The notes beneath the pieces are model-generated. The model searched no databases. It had not been told where the DNA came from and worked only from the letters and a program-made list of their open reading frames with translations. Both the position numbers and the translations under genes were made by a program. Shown piece by piece: positions 8,167-16,239 of a stretch of 52,300 nucleotides of DNA. Within the stretch, counting starts at the first letter, position 1. The number at the start of each line of letters is the position of its first letter. Source of the stretch: Bog-756 sp038210245 (GTDB lineage Bacteria > Actinomycetota > Acidimicrobiia > Acidimicrobiales > RAAP-2); NCBI GenBank assembly GCA_038210245.1, contig JBBQWW010000015.1:1-52300 (forward strand), in the 5' to 3' direction.

Positions 8167-9683
8167 TCCTCACCGTCGACCTTGGCTCGAGCGTGACCAA
8201 AGTGGCCCTGTGGGACCCCGATGCAAGGGGCCAGCCAGAGGGCACCGGTGGCCTGGTGGCCTGGGCCGGGGCACGGGTGGCCACGATCCATCCGGGACGG
8301 GACCGGTCCGAGCAGGACCCCTCATCGTGGTGGGAGTCGTTGGTGACCGCCTGTGGTGAGCTCCGGTCCCGTTACCCGGTGCCGTTCGCCGCCACCGATG
8401 TGATCGGCTGCACCGGTGCCCGCCAGACCATGGCCCTGGTCGATGCCGATGCCCGTCCGGTGGGCCCGGCCATCCTGTGGTCGGACCGACGGGCGGCTGA
8501 GGAGTCCCACCGGATGCGCTCCGGTGGGGTCGGCCCCGGGTCGGCCCCAGCCGCCACCGGCATTGGCCCGGATGGTGCGTCGGTGGCGGCCAAGCTGGCC
8601 TGGCTCCGAGCCAGGGAGCCCGAGCGGATGGCCAGGACGTCGTGGGTGCTGACCCCCCGCGACCTGATGGTCCGGTGGCTGACCGGCGTGGTGGCCACCG
8701 ACCCCACCATGGCGTCGCGTAGCGGCCTCTACCATCCCGACGGCCGACTCGACCACGCCCTGGCCGGGGCATCGGCCGACCTCCTCCCGACCCCGGTGCC
8801 CTCCGACCAGGTAACCGGGATGCTCACCAAGGCGGCGGCCGGTGCCATCGGCCTGACCGGCGGCACGCCCGTGGTCATCGGGGCCGGCGACCGGGCCTGC
8901 GAGGCCCTCGGCGCAGGGGCCACCGAGTGGCAAGCGATGGTCAGCTGGGGGACGACGGCCAACCTGTCGGTGCCGCTCTCGGCGCGGCCGGCCGAGCTCC
9001 CTGCGGGCTTGCTCCTATCCCGGTCGGCCTCGGGCGGCTGGCTGCTGGAAGGTGGGCTGTCGGCCGCCGGCTCCCTGTTGGCCTGGATCGGGCGGCTGAC
9101 CGGTCACCGGCCCGAGACCCTGGCCACCTGGGCCGAGGACAGCCCGCCGGGTGCACGAGGGGTGGTGGCCACCCCGTGGTTGGAGGGGGCGCGCGCCCCG
9201 TGGTGGCGGGAGGACGCCACCGTCGGCTTCGTCGGGCTGGAGGAGGTCCATGGCCCCGCCGACCTGGCCCGGGCAGCCGTCGAGTCGGTGGCGTGGGAGG
9301 TGCAGCGGTGCCTGGAGGCGGCGGGCCGCCGTCGGCCGCCGGGACCGGAACCCACCGGGCTGGTCCTCGGGGGGTCGGGTGCAGCCATCGAGGTATGGGG
9401 TGCGGTACTCACCGGGATCACCGGACTGCCGGCTTCCACCCGGAATTCCGGACAGGCGGCCTCGGCCGGTGCGGCGCTACTGGCGGCCCGAGCCGTCGGG
9501 ATCGGGTGCGACCTCGACCGTCTCGATCCCGCCGGCGACGCCCGGTCCGCCGATCCTGGGGTCATCGGGGAGTACCGGGCCCTCCGGGCCACCGCGGACC
9601 GGGTGGCAGTGGCCGCCCTCGGGCTCGCACCCGGGCCGAGGGACGGGACCGGGGACGGGGCGGAGGGCCCACTGTGCGGGTGA
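8163..9683 (+). CDS. FGGY-family carbohydrate kinase (xylulokinase-like)
   Basis: A 506-residue ATP-dependent sugar or polyol kinase. ILTVDLGSSVTKVALWD (residues 2-18) is the N-terminal phosphate loop. 'DVIGCTGARQTMALVD', 'PAILWSDRRAAEE' and 'VATDPTMASRSGLY' match the xylulokinase-type FGGY domain I. Domain II shows 'VVIGAGDRACEALGAGA', with the catalytic Asp in GAGD, then VSWGTTANLSVPL and, near the end, GLVLGGSGAAIEVWGAVLTGI and the 'A.S.GAALLAA' helix. The start is GTG 8163, overlapping the aldolase stop. A kinase, an aldolase and a dehydrogenase together make a complete core for ketose breakdown. The substrate sugar is unknown; rhamnulose, xylulose or a rarer ketose are possible. Confidence 0.88.
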   Translation: MILTVDLGSSVTKVALWDPDARGQPEGTGGLVAWAGARVATIHPGRDRSEQDPSSWWESLVTACGELRSRYPVPFAATDVIGCTGARQTMALVDADARPVGPAILWSDRRAAEESHRMRSGGVGPGSAPAATGIGPDGASVAAKLAWLRAREPERMARTSWVLTPRDLMVRWLTGVVATDPTMASRSGLYHPDGRLDHALAGASADLLPTPVPSDQVTGMLTKAAAGAIGLTGGTPVVIGAGDRACEALGAGATEWQAMVSWGTTANLSVPLSARPAELPAGLLLSRSASGGWLLEGGLSAAGSLLAWIGRLTGHRPETLATWAEDSPPGARGVVATPWLEGARAPWWREDATVGFVGLEEVHGPADLARAAVESVAWEVQRCLEAAGRRRPPGPEPTGLVLGGSGAAIEVWGAVLTGITGLPASTRNSGQAASAGAALLAARAVGIGCDLDRLDPAGDARSADPGVIGEYRALRATADRVAVAALGLAPGPRDGTGDGAEGPLCG

Positions 9684-10948
9684 CCCTGGCCTACGGGGAG
9701 CACGGACTGACCGTGGACGTGCCCGACGATGCGGTGGTGGTGGAGGCGGCCGGTGCGGCGCCACTGCCTGACGGTCGTCCGAGGGCGGTGCGGGCGGCTC
9801 TTCGCGCCCCGCTGGCTGGCCCGTCACTGGCCCGTCTGGTGGCCGGCGCCGACCGCGTGGCCGTGGTCTTCCCCGACATCACCCGCCCCATGCCCAACAC
9901 CACCGTCCTGCCCCCGCTCCTGGACGAGCTGGAGCGGGCCGGGGTAGCCCCTGGGCGGGTCGATCTTCTGTGCGCCACCGGGACCCACCGCCCGGCCACC
10001 GCCCACGAGTTGGCCGCCCTGGTCGGCCCGCCGGTGGTGAGCCGGTACCGCATCCACCAGCACCGGTCCGACGACGCCCGCGCCCATCGCCGCGTGGGCG
10101 ACGTCGACGGGGTGCCCATCCTGCTCGACCGCCGGTACGTGGAGGCCGACCGACGCATCGTGACCGGCTTCGTCGAGCCCCACTTCTTCGCCGGATGGAG
10201 CGGGGGGCCCAAGGGGACCTGCCCGGGCCTGGCCGCCACCTCCACCATCATGGAGGCCCACAGTCCGGCCCGCATCGCCGACCCCCGTGCCACCTGGTTG
10301 ACCACCGAGGGCAATCCGGTCCACGAGTTCGTCCGGGCCGCCACCGCCCTCTGCCCGCCGGACCTGGCGGTGGACGTCACCATCGACGACCGGCGGCGTC
10401 TGACCGGCGTGTACGTCGGCCCCCTGCCCATCGGCCACCGTGCCGCCATCGAGGCCGCCACCCAGTCCGTCACCGTCACGGTGCCGGGACGGTTCGATGT
10501 GGTGGTGACCACCAACGGCGGCCATCCTCTCGATCGCAACCTCTACCAGGCGGTCAAGGGTCTGGCCGCCGCCGAACGGGTGGTGACCGAGGGCGGGATC
10601 ATCGTGATGGCGGCGGCCTGCAGCGACGGGGTCCCCGAAGACAGTGCCTTCGCCCGGATCCTGGAGGGGGCCGGGAGCACCGGGGAACTCCTCCACCCCG
10701 ACGGCCCCGGGCGGCTCGACGGGTGGCAGGCCCAGGTGCTCGGCCGGGTGCTCGACCGGGCCGAGGTGTGGATGTACTCGGCGGGCCTGTCCGAATCCGC
10801 CGTCCGGTCGGCCCACCTGGTGCCGGTGGCCGATGTAGCTGAGGCCATCGCTGAGGCCCTGGCCGTGCGCCGGCGGGCCACGGGTCGACGGCCCCGGCTC
10901 TGCGTGCTGCCCCGCGGGCCGCTGACGGTGGCCACCCCGGTGCGGTAG
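9674..10948 (+). CDS. LarA-family nickel-pincer 2-hydroxyacid racemase / sugar-acid epimerase
   Basis: A 424-residue protein of the DUF2088/LarA family, the length of lactate racemase. All signature catalytic positions are present: His105 in ATGTHRP, His170 in EPHFFAGWSGGPKG, Lys180 in the same block (the Lys that carries the nickel-pincer nucleotide) and His196 in MEAHSP. These correspond, with a constant offset of three or four, to His108, His174, Lys184 and His200 of Lactobacillus LarA. VVFPDITRPMPN is the usual N-terminal domain motif. GTG 9674 gives the conserved length, although the frame is open far upstream inside the kinase gene. It overlaps the kinase by 10 bases, so the two are co-translated. 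LarB, LarC and LarE, which make the cofactor, are not in this window. In a sugar operon it more probably epimerises a sugar acid than lactate. Confidence 0.88.
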   Translation: MRVTLAYGEHGLTVDVPDDAVVVEAAGAAPLPDGRPRAVRAALRAPLAGPSLARLVAGADRVAVVFPDITRPMPNTTVLPPLLDELERAGVAPGRVDLLCATGTHRPATAHELAALVGPPVVSRYRIHQHRSDDARAHRRVGDVDGVPILLDRRYVEADRRIVTGFVEPHFFAGWSGGPKGTCPGLAATSTIMEAHSPARIADPRATWLTTEGNPVHEFVRAATALCPPDLAVDVTIDDRRRLTGVYVGPLPIGHRAAIEAATQSVTVTVPGRFDVVVTTNGGHPLDRNLYQAVKGLAAAERVVTEGGIIVMAAACSDGVPEDSAFARILEGAGSTGELLHPDGPGRLDGWQAQVLGRVLDRAEVWMYSAGLSESAVRSAHLVPVADVAEAIAEALAVRRRATGRRPRLCVLPRGPLTVATPVR

Positions 10949-11049
10949 CACCAGCCCCGGCGTCGGCCCGGCCCGTCACCCGGATCCGGCGGAACGGAAA
11001 CGCCGGTCTCGCCGGCGGGAAGGCCCGTGTCCGGCTGACCCGACAGGGA

Positions 11050-11055
11050 TAGGGT
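11050..11055 (+). promoter_or_regulatory. Candidate -10 box before the MFS-ABC fusion gene
   Basis: TAGGGT ends 8 bases before ATG 11064, matching TANNNT at the spacing of a leaderless or near-leaderless transcript. The 115-base gap after the LarA gene otherwise holds only GC-rich sequence, with no strong terminator or -35. Confidence 0.35.
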
Positions 11056-11063
11056 GCTCCTCA

Positions 11064-13268
11064 ATGGCCGATCAGGTGGTGTTCGACTTCGCCGTTCCCG
11101 ACGAACTCCTCCAGGAGGTCGTGGCCAAGAGCGCGAACCCCGAGGCCGTCGCCGATCTGGCCTCCATGCCCGGCACCGGTGACGATAAGCCCCCGCCCCT
11201 GGTGGGCATCCTCCAGCAGTACGGCTACGTCCCCCTGGTCCTGCTGACCGCCGCCGCCCTGGTGCCCGGCACCGTGAGCAACGGCGTCTCCCTCATCGGC
11301 ACCAACCTCGAGCACTCCTTCCACATCAATGACGCCGCCCTGGGGGCGGTGACCTTCGTGGGCGCGGTGGCCCAACTGCTGTGGGCCGTGCCCCTGGCCC
11401 TGCTGGCCGACCGGGGCAGCCGCAAGGTGGTGGCCGCGGTGGCGTTGCTGATCTTCTCCGTGTTCACCCCGCTGATGGCTCTGTCCCCCAACGTGTGGGC
11501 CTTCACCTTCCTCTACCTCATCGCCTCCATCGGCTTCGGCGTCAACAACACCGTGCACAACTCGTACCTGTCCGACGCCTACCCGACCGAGGGACGGGGC
11601 CGGGTGTTCAGCTGGCACAACCTGGCCGATCCCCTGTCCCAGACGGTGGGCATCCTTCTCTTCGGACTGGTGGTCACCGTCGGCCACAACTGGCGGTGGG
11701 GCATGCTCATCGCCGTGGCCGGGATCCCCATCGGCCTGGCCCTGTTCACCCTGAGAGAGCCGGCCAAGGGCGAGAACGAGTCCAGCCACATCCTGAAGGC
11801 CTCGGGCATGGACCTCCACAGCCAGCAGAGCGACGCCCCCCGCGTGCTGCTGGGCTCGGCCATCACCCGCCTGCTCCGGATCCGCTCCATCTACTACGAG
11901 CTGGTGGCCGTGGCCATCCTGGGGTTCGCCGGTACCGCCGCCCCGCTGTTCGGCAACCTCTACTTCGTCCGGCGCTGGGGCCTCGACACCGCCCAGCGCA
12001 GCGAGATCTACTCCGTCATCGGACTGGCCGCCTTCCTCGGCCTGCCCCTGGCCTACGTCCTCGGGGACCGCTACTTCCGCCGGGCCCCCCAGCGGCCCCT
12101 GGTCATCGCCGGCTTCTGCATCGCCGCCTACGGGATCCTCTACGTGGCCTCCCTCTACATGCCCGAGCTGTGGATGGTGGTGACCTTGCAGTTCCTGGCC
12201 ACCGCGGCCGTGTCCCCCCTGGCTATCTGCATCTTCCTGACCCTGGCCGCCACCGCCCCGGCCGAGATGCGCACCATCTGCTTCGCCATGTTCGGGGTCT
12301 ACTCACTGGTCTTCGGAGGGTTCACCGGGGCCGTACTCCTCGGGGCCGTCAGCGATGCCGTGGGCTACCGCCACGGACCCACCGTGGCCCTAACCCTGTT
12401 GGCTCCGGTGTGCCTCATCGGCGGGGCCATGCTGCTGGTCGGCTCCCGCTACGTGCGGCGCGACATCACCCTGGTCATCGAGGACGTGCTGGAACGGTAC
12501 GCCGAGGGTCAACGGCGGTCGGCCGGCGGCGACCTGCCCGCCCTGCAGATCCACAACCTCGACTTCTACTACGGCACCAATCAGGTGCTGTTCGACGTCG
12601 ACCTCGAGGTGGCCCAGGGTGAGATCGTGGCCCTCCTCGGCACCAACGGGGCCGGCAAGTCCACCCTGCTGCGGGCCGTGGCCGGCCTGGACCATCCCCA
12701 CCGAGGGGTGATCCGCATCTTCGGGACCAACTGCACCTACCTCGAACCCGAGCAGATCATCCACCGGGACGTGGCGCTATTGGTGGGGGGCAAGATGACC
12801 TTCACCGGCCTCACCGTGCGGGACAACCTGGCCGTCGGCGCCCACTCGTTACGGGGGAAGGGCGGGCGGGCCCGCACAGCCGTCGACGAGGCGGTGGACC
12901 GCTTCCCCGAGCTGGCCACCCGGCTCAACCAGCCGGCCGGCACCCTGTCCGGTGGCGAGCAGCAGATGCTGGCCCTGGCTCGGGTGATGATGACCGCCCC
13001 CCGCCTGCTGATGATCGACGAGCTGGCTCTCGGCCTCGCCCCCATGGCCGTGGACCGACTGATGGCCATCGTCCGCGAGGTCAACGCCGAGGGCACCACG
13101 GTGGTGCTGGTGGAGCAGAGCGTGAATCGGGCCATGAGCCTGGCCGAACGGGCCTTCTTCCTCGAGCGGGGCGAAGTGCGTTTCCAGGGTCGCACCGCCG
13201 ACCTCCTGGAGCGGACCGATCTGCTGCGTCCGGTGTTCCTCGGAGCGGCTGTGGACGGGTTGGGCTAG
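11064..13268 (+). CDS. MFS transporter fused to a LivF-like ABC ATPase
   Basis: A 734-residue fusion. Residues about 50-475 are a 12-helix major facilitator domain. Helix 1 is YVPLVLLTAAALVPGTVSNG, the helix 2-3 loop is the MFS motif-A variant LLADRGSRK, and GFGVNNTVHNSYLSDAYP belongs to the central helices. Residues about 490-734 form a complete ATPase of the branched-chain amino acid LivF type: Walker A GTNGAGKST (about 526), signature LSGGEQQMLALARVM (about 628), Walker B RLLMIDELALGLAP and the switch His region 'VLVEQSVNRAM'. The fusion precedes a LivH-LivM fused permease and a LivG-like ATPase, so its ATPase half probably completes that transporter. What the MFS half does, whether a second substrate path or an assembly role, is not evident. 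There is no stop or frameshift between the halves. Confidence 0.88.
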   Translation: MADQVVFDFAVPDELLQEVVAKSANPEAVADLASMPGTGDDKPPPLVGILQQYGYVPLVLLTAAALVPGTVSNGVSLIGTNLEHSFHINDAALGAVTFVGAVAQLLWAVPLALLADRGSRKVVAAVALLIFSVFTPLMALSPNVWAFTFLYLIASIGFGVNNTVHNSYLSDAYPTEGRGRVFSWHNLADPLSQTVGILLFGLVVTVGHNWRWGMLIAVAGIPIGLALFTLREPAKGENESSHILKASGMDLHSQQSDAPRVLLGSAITRLLRIRSIYYELVAVAILGFAGTAAPLFGNLYFVRRWGLDTAQRSEIYSVIGLAAFLGLPLAYVLGDRYFRRAPQRPLVIAGFCIAAYGILYVASLYMPELWMVVTLQFLATAAVSPLAICIFLTLAATAPAEMRTICFAMFGVYSLVFGGFTGAVLLGAVSDAVGYRHGPTVALTLLAPVCLIGGAMLLVGSRYVRRDITLVIEDVLERYAEGQRRSAGGDLPALQIHNLDFYYGTNQVLFDVDLEVAQGEIVALLGTNGAGKSTLLRAVAGLDHPHRGVIRIFGTNCTYLEPEQIIHRDVALLVGGKMTFTGLTVRDNLAVGAHSLRGKGGRARTAVDEAVDRFPELATRLNQPAGTLSGGEQQMLALARVMMTAPRLLMIDELALGLAPMAVDRLMAIVREVNAEGTTVVLVEQSVNRAMSLAERAFFLERGEVRFQGRTADLLERTDLLRPVFLGAAVDGLG

Positions 13269-13276
13269 GGGCGCCG

Positions 13277-15307
13277 GTGTCGGTCCCCAGCTTCGTCCTG
13301 GTCCAGGGCGTCATCACCGGCCTCGGCTACGGCCTGTTGGCCATGGGCCTGGTGCTCATCTACCGGACCAACCGCGTGCTCAACTTCGCCCAGGGCCAGC
13401 TGGGCGTGGTGGCGGCTGTCTTCCTCGTCAAGTGCTTCTACGACTTCGGCTTCAACTACTGGTTCGCCCTGGTGCTGGCGCTGGTGCTGGCCGCCGTGGT
13501 GGGAGCCCTCTCCGAACTGCTGCTGCGGCGGCTGTTCAACCGGCCCCGGGTGCTGGTGATGGTGGCCACCATCGGGCTGAGCCAGGTGCTGTTCGTCTTC
13601 ACCGCCCTGCCCTTCATCCGCCCCAAGAACCTCTTCAAGCCCTTCCCCGTGCCGGTCCACATCTCCTTCCACATCGGCACCTACCTGTTCACCCCGGGCC
13701 AGGTGGTCACCCTCATCGTGGCCCCCGTCGTGGCCATGGCCCTGGCCGCCTTCGTCCGGTGGTCGCCGTGGGGCCTGGCCATGCGGGCCATGGCCGAGAA
13801 CGCCGACTCGGCCCGGCTGTCGGGGGTGTGGGTGCGACGCACCTCCACGGTCACCTGGACCCTGGCCGGCGTGCTCTCGGCCTTCGCCGCCATCCTGGCC
13901 GCCCCGGGCCAGACCTCGTCCCTGACCGAGGTGCTCAGTCCGGAGCTGCTGCTGCTGGCTCTCACCGCGGCGATGGTCGGGGCCATGGTCAACCTGACCG
14001 TGGCCTTCCTCGCCGCCATCGGGGTGGGGGTGATCCAGGAGATCCTGGTGTGGAACCTGTCCAGCCCGGCCCAGGTGGACCTGGTGCTGTTCGCCATGGT
14101 GCTCCTGGTGCTGCTGGTCCGGATCGCCGCCCTCCCCACCGGGTCGCGGCGGGAGGACCGCTCGACCTGGCTGGAGACGGCCCGGAACCAGCGCCAGGAC
14201 GACAGCCCCCTGCGCCGGCGCGTCGGCACCACCGGAGTGGTGGCCACGGTGGTGGTGGCCGCCCTCCTGCCTCTGGTGGTCAGTACCGGTCGCTCGTTCC
14301 TGCTGTCCCAGATCTGCATCTACGCCGTCATTGCCCTGTCCCTGACCGTGCTGACGGGCTGGGCCGGCCAGGTCTCCCTGGGGCAGTTCGGGTTGGTGGC
14401 GTGCGGGGCCCTCATGGCCGCCCACCTCGGGTCGAGCGTCCCCCTCGTCCTGCTCATGCCCTTCGCCGGGGCGGTGACCGCCGTCATCGCCGTGCTGGTG
14501 GGCCTCCCTGCCCTCCGGGTACGCGGCCTCTACCTGGCCGTCTCCACCCTGGCCTTCAGCCTGTGGTTCATGGGCTCGGTGCTGGCCACCCCGTGCTGGA
14601 ACCTGCCCCTGGTGGGTCGGTCCATGTGCACCGGCCTGCCCAACCCCCAGTCCACGCTCATCGGGGCCCCGAGCTTCCTCGGGATCCAGCTGGGGTCGGC
14701 CCGCTCCTTCGCCTGGTTCTCGTTGATCGTGCTGGTGTTGTCGGTGCTCATGGTCCGTCTGTGGCGGGACCGGGGGGTGGCTCGCCGGCTCATGGCCGTG
14801 CGCGACAACGAGACCGGCGCCGGCGCCCTGGGCATTCCCCTGGCCCGGTCCAAACTGCTGGCCTTCGCCCTGTCCGGATTCATCGCCGGCTACGCCGGAG
14901 TGTGCCTGGCCTTCGCCACCGAGCGGTTCTCGACGGCCACCTTCGACCCGGCCTTCTCCATTCTGGTGGTGTCCATGGTCGTCATCGGCGGGTTGGGCTC
15001 CATCGACGGGGCCGTGCTCGGCGCCGTGTATCTGGTGGGCGTCCCGGCCATGTTCGGGACCACGCCCACCATCCAGTTCCTGACCAGCGGCATCGGGTTG
15101 CTGGCCTTCATCCTCTACCTGCCCGGCGGTCTGGCCGATCTCCTGCACCGCCTCGGCGACCTGGTCACCGTCGGGGTCGAGCGGCTGTGGCCCGGCCGGG
15201 TCGACCCATCCGTCGGATCCGGGACCGACGGTGGGTCCCGGACCGATGGCGTGGCCCGGTCCCGGACCGACGGGGTCGAGCCGGTGCTGGGCACGGTGCC
15301 CGGATGA
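13277..15307 (+). CDS. Fused LivH-LivM branched-chain-type ABC permease
   Basis: A 676-residue membrane protein carrying both permeases of a hydrophobic-amino-acid (HAAT) ABC importer in one chain. Residues 1-290 are LivH-like: VQGVITGLGYGLLAMGLVLIYRTNRVLNFAQG is the diagnostic opening and 'LRAMAENADSARLSGV'-like sequence is the coupling loop. Residues about 330-630 are LivM-like: 'LSLTVLTGWAGQVSLGQFG', LRVRGLYLAVSTLAF and VRDNETGAGALGIPLARSKLLAFALS. After about residue 640 comes a disordered tail with short S-R-T-D-G repeats. The start is GTG 13277, 8 bases after the MFS-ATPase stop. The stop overlaps the LivG-like start by 4 bases. No periplasmic binding protein gene lies in the locus. Confidence 0.92.
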   Translation: MSVPSFVLVQGVITGLGYGLLAMGLVLIYRTNRVLNFAQGQLGVVAAVFLVKCFYDFGFNYWFALVLALVLAAVVGALSELLLRRLFNRPRVLVMVATIGLSQVLFVFTALPFIRPKNLFKPFPVPVHISFHIGTYLFTPGQVVTLIVAPVVAMALAAFVRWSPWGLAMRAMAENADSARLSGVWVRRTSTVTWTLAGVLSAFAAILAAPGQTSSLTEVLSPELLLLALTAAMVGAMVNLTVAFLAAIGVGVIQEILVWNLSSPAQVDLVLFAMVLLVLLVRIAALPTGSRREDRSTWLETARNQRQDDSPLRRRVGTTGVVATVVVAALLPLVVSTGRSFLLSQICIYAVIALSLTVLTGWAGQVSLGQFGLVACGALMAAHLGSSVPLVLLMPFAGAVTAVIAVLVGLPALRVRGLYLAVSTLAFSLWFMGSVLATPCWNLPLVGRSMCTGLPNPQSTLIGAPSFLGIQLGSARSFAWFSLIVLVLSVLMVRLWRDRGVARRLMAVRDNETGAGALGIPLARSKLLAFALSGFIAGYAGVCLAFATERFSTATFDPAFSILVVSMVVIGGLGSIDGAVLGAVYLVGVPAMFGTTPTIQFLTSGIGLLAFILYLPGGLADLLHRLGDLVTVGVERLWPGRVDPSVGSGTDGGSRTDGVARSRTDGVEPVLGTVPG

Positions 15308-16233
15308 CGGCGGCCCCGTCGCTCCACCCCGGGGCCGAGCCGTGGCGTGGCCCGGCCCGGCTGGAGGTCGAAGGTGTGGTGGTCGACTTCGGTGGGGTGC
15401 GGGCGGTGGACGGTGCCGACATCTCGGCCGAGCCCGGGGCCATCGTCGGATTGATCGGACCCAACGGTTCGGGCAAGACGACCATGCTGGACGTCATTTC
15501 CGGGCTGGTGACACCCGGCCGGGGTTCGGTGCGCCTCGACGGTGAGAGCCTGGTGGAGTACCTCCCCGAGGAGCGCTCATCCCTCGGTCTGGTCCGCTCG
15601 TTTCAGGACTGCCGGCTCTTTCCCGAGCTCTCGGTGGAGGACGTGCTGATGTTGACCCTCGACGCCCGTCGACCGGTGGGGGTGGTCTCCTCGACGCTGC
15701 AGATGCCGTGGGCCCGGCGCTCGGAGCGGGCCAAGCACCGGGAGGTGGACGGGGTGATCGGCTCGTTCGGCATCGCCCGGTTCCGCCGGCACCGCGTGGC
15801 CCAGCTGTCCACCGGGACGCGCCGGGTGGTGGACCTGGCCTCGATGGTTCTGGCCCGGCCCCGGCTGCTCCTCCTGGACGAGCCCACCGCCGGTATCGCC
15901 CAACGGGAGGCTGAGGCCTTCGTACCCCTGCTGCAGCGGCTGCACCAGCTGGCCGACACCACCATCGTGCTGGTGGAGCACGACGTGCCCCTGGTCTTCG
16001 CCCTGTGCACCAAGGTGGTCATGATGGAGACCGGCTCGGTGGTCTCGTCGGGAACGCCCGATGAGGTGAAGCGGGACCCGAGAGCTCTGGCCGCCTACCT
16101 GGGGGCCAGCGAGGAGGCTTTGGCCGTCTCGGGGGCGATCCCCTCGGCGGCCACCCCCGGCACCGCTCCACCGGCGGAGAGTGGCCCTGAGGCTCCGGTC
16201 GATCCGGGGCCGTCCCCCCTGGCCGGTCACTAG
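15304..16233 (+). CDS. LivG-like ABC transporter ATP-binding protein
   Basis: A 309-residue ATPase whose ATG lies in the permease stop codon. The Walker A GPNGSGKTT is at about residue 56 and the Q-loop is SFQDCRLFPELSVEDVL, typical of LivG. The Walker B is RLLLLDEPTAGIA and the H-loop is 'VLVEHDVPLVF'. The signature motif reads QLSTGTRRVVDLAS instead of the usual LSYG.QR or LSGGQ, so the second Gly and the Gln are changed. That may matter for ATP sandwiching, although LivG proteins vary here. The C-terminal 45 residues are Pro/Ala-rich and probably disordered. It should pair with the LivF-like half of the MFS fusion to form the ATPase heterodimer. Confidence 0.9.
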   Translation: MTAAPSLHPGAEPWRGPARLEVEGVVVDFGGVRAVDGADISAEPGAIVGLIGPNGSGKTTMLDVISGLVTPGRGSVRLDGESLVEYLPEERSSLGLVRSFQDCRLFPELSVEDVLMLTLDARRPVGVVSSTLQMPWARRSERAKHREVDGVIGSFGIARFRRHRVAQLSTGTRRVVDLASMVLARPRLLLLDEPTAGIAQREAEAFVPLLQRLHQLADTTIVLVEHDVPLVFALCTKVVMMETGSVVSSGTPDEVKRDPRALAAYLGASEEALAVSGAIPSAATPGTAPPAESGPEAPVDPGPSPLAGH

Positions 16234-16239
16234 CCACCC

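Noticed and set aside
13265..15148. 627-codon open frame on the minus strand across the fused permease gene
   Set aside because: Its translation is Gln/Gly/His-rich with no domain, and it lies exactly antisense to a clear LivH-LivM gene. It is a high-GC shadow frame.
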